Assembly (NCBI RefSeq): GCF_022539665.2
Contig: NC_081335.1
Coordinates: forward strand, 4,960,001-5,024,000
DNA: 64,000 bases
Reading direction: 5' to 3'
Source of the DNA: Daphnia carinata
Lineage: Eukaryota; Arthropoda; Branchiopoda; Diplostraca; Daphniidae
Below, one piece after another: positions 55,831-64,000 of the stretch. The notes beneath the pieces were generated by a model. It had not been told where the DNA came from. It was given only the letters and a program-made list of their open reading frames with translations, and did not search any database. Made by a program: the position numbers and the translations under genes. The first letter of the stretch is position 1, and each line of letters begins with the position of its first letter.

Positions 55831-58800
55831 TTAATGGAAGAGTGGTAATATATGGTCGTAAAGCAGCTCGTTCACGTTGATGGACCAAAGAAAGTCCCAG
55901 TGATTAAACAGATCGTCGTCTACTTGAAAAAAGCCTTGGACGTTACCCAGCTGGCCGGCCGCCCATTCACTGTCCTACAATTGCGAGAAAATTGTCCGTT
56001 AAAAAAAACAAAAAAAACTCGTCTAGTTCTATATTTCTATTTAAGACTCATTATTTGCAAGCGCACATTCTGATGGATTTCTCTTACTTCACGAGTTGAG
56101 ATGAGGTCGTTTAGACCGTAATAGAGGTAGACGGGTGCAGTGACTTTGCTCATGTCGTAGACAGATGGTTCCAGCGTACCGTAACGCTCCAAGTTGCCCT
56201 TCTTGCCAAAGTCGTACTGCTGGAAGATCTCCTTACCTTTAAAACAAATGAATGGTTTCATTTTCAAAATAAAATGAAGCGCGAAAGGTGATTCAATACA
56301 GTTTAAACCCTCCGATGTGGCTTACCCGTGTTATGATGTTGAGCGAATTGAGCTATAACGCGGACGGAAGTTCCTTGAAAGAGATGAGCATTCACCGAAG
56401 GCAGTAGGTTCTGTCATTGTTCAAATACAAAGAAGAAGAAATGTAATAGATATTAGAAGCTAGAAATCTATTAAGTAATAGCAGGCACTAGGCCATTTAC
56501 AAATGGATCAACGCCAGCGCTGTGCATTTTCAAAAGCTTTGTTCATCACAAAAAATAACGTTCTGTTCTCACTTTTGCTCTCGTTCCCGGGCCGACTCGT
56601 TTGCGTTTCATTTCGCCATTGCGCAATTAGTAAATCAATCTACTTTGGATGTCGACATCCCTCGCGCGAGAGAGTTTCAAAATTAAAAAAAAAAACACTT
56701 CCCTTTTATTATTATTATTATTATTTTTTTTTTTTCGCCAAATATCGCCTTTTCAATTGTTAAGTCTGTAATTTCCCTCTTGCTAGAGAGTTGCCACTTT
56801 GCTTGTGTCTAAGGCTTCTCACTGATTTCTCTCTGACCTGCAGTGGGTGGAGCGTTTCACACTGTGAAATGTTTACGTTTAGCTCCGCACTTTCGCCCAC
56901 CAGAGCCTGTACACAAAATTATTTATTTTATTTTTTTTTTTTGAGATTCTAAAACAAAAGGCGGAGCGTGAGACATTCGTGGTCGTCTCTATAAACGAAA
57001 AAAAAAAAAAAAAAAAAAAAATCTCTCTCTAACACGAAAACTTTCGTTATCGCCGGTTTCTTTCTACACGCACTCTACAAACGAAAAAAAAAAACAAAAA
57101 ACATTTACACATAGCAACAACGGCGAGGCGTATATACGTGTCGTTGTTACTATACGTCTGCACTAGCATTAAAAGTGCTGTTTAAATATCTGGCACGTAC
57201 CAAATCGAAATTGTCCGGATTGGCGCCAGCAATCAAAAAGAGCACATCGCGGCAAAAGGATGCTTTGAAGAAATTGCGTTCGCACAATCTCTTTTGAACC
57301 GATCGCAACGTCATGTCTTGATCGAAAATGGCTTTCGTTGGCATCTTATCCATCACGACCTTGTGTTTTAAAAATCAAGAAAAAAAAGATAAAAATTAAA
57401 CCGTGTAAAAAGACAAAAAAAACAAAACAATGTTTTGGTGATGATTAAAGAAATTGGAGGCAATCGTTTGTTTACGGCTAGTCGTGCGATGATTGGAGAA
57501 ACTAGCCGGAATGGGCTGCGCAAATTGTGTTTGCTGGAAATGGGCGCCAACGCCAACATGCGGTGTATTTTGGAATTGAGTTCTGGGTGCCGGATCATGG
57601 CGATGAAGAACAGGCCCGTGCCCAGCGAGTGGCCCGCGTACACCAGTTTGTCCCAACCGCTGACGGCCAGCACGTAATGGATGCAGGCCGGAATATCGAA
57701 ATAGCCGATCTCGTCCCATCTGTTTTTTGTTTTTTTTTATTAAATAATAAAAATATCAAAGTACAAACGAATCTCCCATGAACCAATCAAACGAAGTAGA
57801 TACGAAATTGTTGCCTGACTCACGAGTATTGCCAAAATTGGGGATCTTCGTCAGGATCGAGTTCGACGTGATGGCGGGAGTAAACATTTCCCCTCGTGTT
57901 TCCCATCCAGACATCTGCGTTCGTATGTTATAACCACTCAACATTCTTTTCAAATTTCTACCATGATTATGCATGATGTTGCATTTATTAGAATTCATTA
58001 AGTTTGTTGATATTTACCGTAACCGAGATCAGCCAACCGGAACGCTATTTATTTCCATCCATAAAAGAACATTTAAAAAAAAATAATGAAAGTAAAAAAA
58101 AAAAAAAAAAAAAAATTAGAAATTTAATTGAATTGGATTGACGTTTGTAATAAAATCACATCCATACCGAGAGATCGATGACTTGGGTTGAGTAACCAAC
58201 AAGCCGAAGAACTAAAGACGCCATGCTGCAAAAACACCGGCCGTCCTCTTCCTTCGGTCGTTTCGTAATCGTGGATTCTGCCAGCCGTTCCGTTCCATGC
58301 CGGCGCTCCGTTATGTCTAGGAGGGATGCGATGGAGTTCCAGTATGTATCCATCCCCTGTTATGGTTTTGTTATTTTGGTTTTTTTTTTTGGTTTTTTTT
58401 TTTATTGTCATGTGTTTCATAGTTGGTGGTTGGCGGGTATACAGTTCACAATCAGCAAAGTACTGTATGAAATAAGCATTTAAATGGCATTCAAAACGCC
58501 TTGCGGCGCGCGAAACTTACCCGTGGTCACGTGATGAATTTCCAACGGGTACCCGCGGTTCCTGATAATCTCTGGCTGGAAAGTAAAAAAAAAAAAAATT
58601 AAAAAAAATAAATAAATAGAAACATTCCTTCAGCATTAATGCGCATATAAACTAAAGCGACAATAAAACAAGATCTAACGAAAAAAAAAAATCACGCAAA
58701 GCAAGAAGGACCGCATTTGTTTTTAAAAAAAAATAATACAAATAAGAGCTGACTTTGTCATAAACCAATAGCGTGTCGTGGCAACGGTAATCCACTTCTT

Positions 58801-59960
58801 CCTCGTTTTCTTTTTTAGCCTAAAATCACGACGACAACGACTACACGCGAATAATCAGCATCTGAACGCCGTGCGTGAAAGAATATGGAACAGTACGAGG
58901 AAAGTGATTGAATGCCGGTCACGATTGCACAAATAAGGAAACACAAGAAATGAAACCAAAGCAAAACAAAAGCAAAATAAAAAGACAAAAAATAAATAAA
59001 AAAAAGGTCAGCTGTTCCAATTAAGCCATGTGCTTTTTTTTGAGACAGTGAAGAAAGAGGGCCTGGCCCTGGCATAACATAACCTGTAATATATAATCCA
59101 ATATGTCAAGACGGGCTGATATGGGACACGATACGCCGCATAGGGGCAACTGGGATTAGCTATACAGAGTCCAGGATGGGAAAACAAAAGAAAATCAAGC
59201 CAGTTTTTTTTTTTTGGATACCAGAGGGGGAGGGGGTCAACGAGTCAGTTCCGCTTGACGAAGACCTTCAAAGTCTTTAACGAACACACGCCTCCGTCTC
59301 TCTTTTGTTGAAATATTTTTAAAACAAAGTCAGTGACCTTCATTCAGACTCATCGTTTTTCCTCGCTCTATCATTGGCTCATCGAGTCGATGACCGGGTC
59401 ATTAAAAAAAATTAAATTAAACTAAATCAAAAAAAAAAAAAAAATAGAACAACACAACCTGATCAATAAATCATTTCTTTTTTTTAAATGCCCCCCATCT
59501 CTCACTCGAAAATGCGGAACAAGCAAAACTACAGCGAAGCACGTTGCCGTGTAACTCTGAAATTTGTCGTTGGCATGCTAATTCATAAATTTCAAAAAAT
59601 TTTTAACATGTTCAAAATAAAAATAAAAATGAAACGTACCGAAGTCATGTAAGCCTCCGGATCTAACGGCAGCCTGACGTCGTCCGAATGGAAGGTCTTG
59701 TCTTCGGCTTCGTCGTAGTCCAGACTCCAATCATATGGGTATTCATCTTGCTCCACGTCGATGTCGTTGCTGTGCTTCTCGTTGGTGTCGGCCACTTGGT
59801 TGGTTCTGCGGCGGAACAAGAACCCGCCGAACATTCGGCTCTGGCCGGCGCTGCTGCTGCTGCTGCTGTTTTGTGACTTGGCATCCAGCGCGGCCGATGC
59901 CAACACGAGCAGACAACACCACCACCAGACGATACCGAACATGGAAGATAAGCGCAACAT
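55831..59960 (-). CDS. Lipase L7, acid/gastric lipase with acidic N-terminus
   Basis: Seventh tandem lipase. Exons: 59960-59640, 58575-58521, 58356-58168, 58044-58018, 57914-57824, 57719-57476, 57359-57201, 56410-56326, 56236-56088, 55974-55831; 1464 nt, 487 aa. I chose the ATG at 59960 ([23 protein letters not shown]) because it gives a clean signal peptide; an in-frame ATG at 59999 adds 13 polar residues, and one at 59942 is also possible. After the signal come a Ser run and a strongly acidic stretch of about 35 residues, perhaps a propeptide. Motifs: [15 protein letters not shown] (no intron here), YGLNDLIST (Asp), FNHWDFLW (His). About 11 extra residues lie between HRIP and the oxyanion motif. 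One intron separates TTG from DGY. Codons are more GC-rich than in L1-L5. Confidence 0.92.
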
Positions 59961-60347
59961 CTGACGAAACCCGTTTTCATTATTGTTCCAAACCTGCATA
60001 ACGGGTTAGCACCACCATATATAAAAAAAAAAAAAAAAAAAAAAATATCTACGAAAAAAAAAAAAGGGCGAACGGGACGGCCTTGTAATCAAAACAATAT
60101 TGTCTCTTGTAAATTGCCAGATTTTGTTTTTTTTTTATTTTGTTTTTTATCTGCCCGCTATTTTTTTTTTTTTTTCTGTCTTTTTCCCTAATTTTCAGCC
60201 AAAAAGCGCGCACACGGCAATGTTAAAAACAAACGAAAATTTTCAAAAAAGAATCGATGAATGTAAATGAAAAAAAACGGGTGCCGAGTTTAGCAGGTTG
60301 CGAGTTGAGCGGTGCACGTCAGTCGGGACGGAACTTCCAGCTTCAAC

Positions 60348-60377
60348 TGATTCCTTCGGCTCGTTTTTGTATATATA
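60348..60377 (-). promoter_or_regulatory. Core promoter of lipase L7 (TATA + Inr)
   Basis: On the minus strand TATATATA starts at 60377 and a TCAGTT initiator has its A at 60348, a spacing of 29-30 bp, the standard distance. The leader to the ATG at 59960 would be about 390 nt. Usage is inferred. Confidence 0.55.
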
Positions 60378-60399
60378 GAGTGTTGTATGCCCATACCGC

Positions 60400-61692
60400 A
60401 GCTGAGTAGCCTAGGTAGTAGTACTACCACAGCAGCAGCAGCAGCAGCAACACGTGAACACTCCCCCTTTTTTTTTTTTTTTTTTTTTCTCTCTCTTCTT
60501 TTCTCCTCTGTTTTTCTTACTCTCTATCTATTTTTCTTCTTCGTTTTTATTTTTATTTTTATTTATTTTTATTTTTTTTTTTTTTACCTATTCTTTTATT
60601 ATTCCTGTTGCGACGGTTGGACATGTCCAGCCAACAAGGCAGGAACCAACAGCTTCGCTGCTGAGATATCGCGCCCTTCTTTGATGAGCCCTCCATCGGC
60701 CGGCCCTCCTCGCTTTTTATTTATATATATATAAATATATATATTTTTCTATTTTTCTTCCTCTCGTCGTTTTTCTTCCCGGTTTTCTTTTCGTTTCATC
60801 CTTTTACTTGTATACACGTGCACAAATATATTCAGCTATGATAAACCAGAAGACACGATAGCCCGACGAGCATTCCATTCCTCTTCATCGCCTTCTTCTT
60901 TATTTTTTTATTTTTTTTCTTAAATGAATCCAACAGGAGCTGGAAAGCCTTTTCTTTTTTTTTTCTTTCATCCCACCTCTATAATGGCCGTCTCTCTCTC
61001 TCTTTCTCTCTCTCTCTCTCAGATTTAGACACTCGGATGCGTCAAAAGCGTTTAACCGTCAACCCACTAACCCACTACAGATGAGTCTGATCCTCTGTCT
61101 ACATCTATCTTCTTGCCTCTCGCCTTTCTCCCCGGCTGTATAAATCAAACATCTTTCATAAACAAATAGCATCGACCTCTCTGTTCTAGTGAAAACGTTC
61201 GTGTTATTGATGCTGTCGCACTGCGTGTCACAGCCGATTGGCCCCAGCTCCTTTCTCTCACGACCTGATCACAAATAAAGCTGTCCCATTGGTTCAAGAA
61301 ATTGTTTTTCTTTTGTTTTGACAGTCCCTCGGTTTGTGGTCTGCCAAAAAAAACAAAAAAACAATAGTATCGCACTGGTTCGGTGACCGGCCCAAGCGTT
61401 GAATGCACACAGGTGCGGTTATATATATATATATTTTTTTTTTTTGCCTGTTTTGGGCGCGGTTTTTTTTGTATCGGGACGCACTATATGTAAAATGGCT
61501 GAGTTATGCGTCCGACATCTGGGAGATACGAAGCGGATATGGCGATCGTTGCCGGTACTTGCAGCGGTTTCAACCCGAGAGAAGAGAGAGAGGGGAAGGG
61601 GGGGGGGGATATAACAGCAGTATTATGCAACACCTACGAAGGAATCTTCTGGAAATTAGTTACCGCTATGTTTTTCTGTTATGTGTCTTCCT

Positions 61693-61723
<31 letters not shown>

Positions 61724-63446
61724 TATCCTAGCGAATGTGTCGACAGTGTCTACGAAAATATCTACAGGGGGTCATTAGCTTATAAAAATCTCGCACTTTC
61801 TCGCCACCTTACAAGAGAAACGAGGGATTCATTTTTTTAAAAATATATAATGGGTCGCCATTAACGGAGGAGAAGAATAGAAAGTGTTCAGTAGATTCGC
61901 GTAGATGCTCGAACATGTCGAAAGATGGACAAATAATTAAAACGAAAGTTTTCGTCATCGAATCTACCATTTTTATTATTGATCGCCATTTCCTTTTTTT
62001 TTTTTTTTTTTTCTACGCGCGTTGATTTTTGATTTTGATTTTGAAAAAAAAAAAAAAATAATATGGACCTGTATCAACTACGATTGGTTCTGACCAGCCT
62101 AGCGACAGCTAACAAATAGGCTAAACGGTGTCAACCTGATCCCCGCGCACGCATTGTTGAACAACCAACAAACGCTCGTGAAATAAGAGGAAAGTCCGTC
62201 TGATATGTGTCTACGACGTAACTGCCAACTGAATAAACAAAATTTAAAAAAATAAAGTGGAACACTTCCGCATGTGTGTGGTACAGCCCGCCGCCTTAAG
62301 AAAGAGCTGATGCTATCGCTGGCCAGCCGCATTTGTCGGTGGCTGGTCCAATGTCAGACAAAAAACGGTACATCCGTGCATATACATAAGAAAACGGCTT
62401 TTCAACGATATTGTAGGGAAAACGTTTTTTTTTTTTTTTCGACAAACTAAAACTTGAGGGTTTACCCTCCGCGCCGTCTGCCATTTTCTCTTTTAAAGTG
62501 GGCATCAGGTGCAAGACCATCTGACGGTCGGCCCGTACGGCCATAACCGCCTGGCTAAAGGGACTTCGTAAATCTTTCCGAGTGTGGGGGCCAACCTCAT
62601 TTGACTGCGAGAGATTTCTTGCTGTTGTCTTTTGTGGCTTTGGGTGCGAGCCATGCAATGACGTCACAACACCAAAACGCGAAGGCAGTTGAGCTTTAAA
62701 AAAAAAAAAAAGTAAGTCCACCCCCTGCTGATGTGATAAGAGTGAAGCAACGAGGAGGATCCCATATTCGGTAATGATACGTAAGAATGAGAAAAAGGTA
62801 CAAGAGCGAGCAGCGAGAAAGGGAAGGATGATTGTGTTTGAAACAAAAACAAAAAACAGCTGGTCAATCGCTTTCGACCAGTTCAACCATCTGCCGTTGG
62901 CCGCCATCTTTTTTTCAAGGGCATTACTTGCACATGAACCGCATTGTACCGATATCCATCTCTTGCTGTCTCGACTTTTGGTTTCTGCTTCAGTTACGTA
63001 TGCGTTTGTATTGTACAATTACATATCATCGAATTTAGTAACGAGTACGACAGACATGTATAATATTGTGACTAAAAAAATATTGGAGAACATTGTTGCA
63101 TAGCACAGGCCAACGAAACACGCCATCAGTGGTGGAAACACACATCGTGACATTAGAAACTAGACGAGAAGGAACAGCGAATCACGGAATAAAGTACTCG
63201 ACGGTAATCAAATCGAAGACAAAACTAGGAGTCGGTCGACACTGTTCTACACGTAACTCACGTGGCTGACAAACGGCGACCCACGAAACTTATTCAAAAT
63301 CTTTTATAAATTTATCTTCGTTTGCTGTGGAATGAAAAATGCCTTGAACATTGAAGTTGAGACGCAAATGCGATGACTCGATTCTTGTAAAATGATTAAA
63401 AATTCATTTGATGTCTCTGCCCGGTGGTGGTGCGATCATCATCTTT
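60400..63446. other. Spacer between lipases L7 and L8
   Basis: 3 kb rich in poly-T, poly-A, CT and TA repeats (60721-60746 is almost pure TA). A 240-codon open frame at 62296-63018 on the minus strand lacks any domain and includes Phe and Lys runs made by homopolymers; I do not call it a gene. A TGACGTCA palindrome (CRE-like) lies near 62659. Confidence 0.5.
60430..60449. repeat. (CAG)n microsatellite
   Basis: Six CAG/AGC units upstream of the L7 promoter, not within a supported reading frame. Confidence 0.9.
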
Positions 63447-63599
63447 TCAATAAGAATATGGGAGGAGTTCGATGAGATTGTTGTAGAGTAGCTGGTCGAC
63501 ATTGGTTGCCCAGAGGAAGTCCAAGTGATTGAAGGCCGTCATGTTGACCCGGTAGAATCCTTGTAGGTTTGCCAGTCTTTTGGCCAGCCACGTCACGTC
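63447..63599 (-). CDS. Lipase L8, last exon only
   Basis: The final 153-nt exon of an eighth lipase, the same length as in L2-L5. It reads DVTWLAKRLANLQGFYRV, then [19 protein letters not shown] with the catalytic His, and ends at TGA. The acceptor (pyrimidine-rich, then CAG) is good. The preceding exon is not in the remaining 400 bp, so the intron is longer than in the sisters or the gene is broken beyond the window. The cluster therefore continues past the right edge. Confidence 0.85.
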   Translation of the reverse strand, partial: DVTWLAKRLANLQGFYRVNMTAFNHLDFLWATNVDQLLYNNLIELLPYSY

Positions 63600-64000
63600 C
63601 TGTAACGACAAACAAAAGGAAATCGTCACGCACACAATGCGACTCACACTACAAGTTAGAGGGCAAAAAAAAAAAAAACATTCGTTGCCACCCGTCCGCT
63701 CGTCTGAAAAAAAAAAGGGAAGGACGTTTCGAACTTCTTTTGCCATTTCCTAGAAGCTACGACGGACGTAATGGGAACGAAAACATGATTACAAACAGTG
63801 AGCGGTACCGTTCGCGTTTAGAATATGAAATGAATAGTTATCGAAATACCCATCCAGCTGGGAAATGAAAAGAAAGCGAAAGAAAAGAAAATAGAGAGAG
63901 AGAGAAAAAAAAAAAAAAAATAAAAAATACAAATTCTTTTGGTTCAATATTGACCGCAAACTGACGTACAGCGTGAAAACTTGGTGAGAGTTGATTTGCC
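63600..64000 (-). other. Intron of lipase L8 up to the window edge
   Basis: AT-rich with poly-A runs at 63666-63679 and 63905-63920. No exon with the expected DLSKVTAP-type sequence is visible. Confidence 0.4.

Noticed and set aside
62296-63018. 240-codon open frame on the minus strand
   Set aside because: No start context, domain or splice partner; part of it is Phe and Lys runs from homopolymers. Kept only as a note in the spacer entry.
63940-64000. Possible L8 exon 6 (AVRQFAVN-like reading)
   Set aside because: No donor in the right phase and no exon 7 between it and the last exon; probably chance.

Overview
This is nuclear DNA from a small-genome arthropod. The genes carry many short introns, mostly 55-90 bp. 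They include a full CHD1 remodeler, an Rsu1 orthologue, a group of zona-pellucida (ZP) domain genes and a large tandem family of acid/gastric-type lipases. Gene style and family content fit a branchiopod crustacean of the Daphnia type; this is an inference, because nothing in the window names the species. I rebuilt every gene below by hand from splice signals, reading frame and family alignment from memory. The exon sums close to whole codons in all complete models.

Layout. (1) Plus strand, 0.9-8.6 kb: CHD1 in 20 coding exons (1771 aa). (2) Minus strand, 9.5-11.2 kb: Rsu1 in 7 exons (271 aa), followed by a weak small-gene candidate at 11.5-11.9 kb. (3) Minus strand, 12.0-24.5 kb: a ZP locus. 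One promoter, one signal-peptide exon and one ZP-N exon lie at 21.4-24.9 kb. Three separate downstream units (18.7-20.8, 17.0-17.8 and 12.0-15.4 kb) each encode the rest of a ZP domain and start at an acceptor of the same phase. I find no second ZP-N or signal exon for the other two, so alternative 3' ends from a shared 5' end is my preferred reading. (4) 24.5-30.6 kb: gene-poor sequence full of homopolymer tracts. (5) Minus strand, 30.7-64.0 kb: at least eight tandem secreted lipase genes (L1-L8, L8 cut by the window edge), with one arrestin-domain gene between L5 and L6.

Biology. CHD1 acts on chromatin in the nucleus and Rsu1 at integrin adhesions. The ZP products look like apical-matrix or cuticle proteins: one is membrane-anchored with a furin-type site, one carries about 27 Cys-Pro-Gly repeats, and one is a short tail-less form. 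The lipases have signal peptides and intact Ser-Asp-His triads and are probably extracellular digestive or lysosomal enzymes. They share exon lengths (about 205, 118, 159, 85 and 153 nt), which shows common descent, yet several introns differ between neighbours, and three introns appear to start with GC instead of GT.
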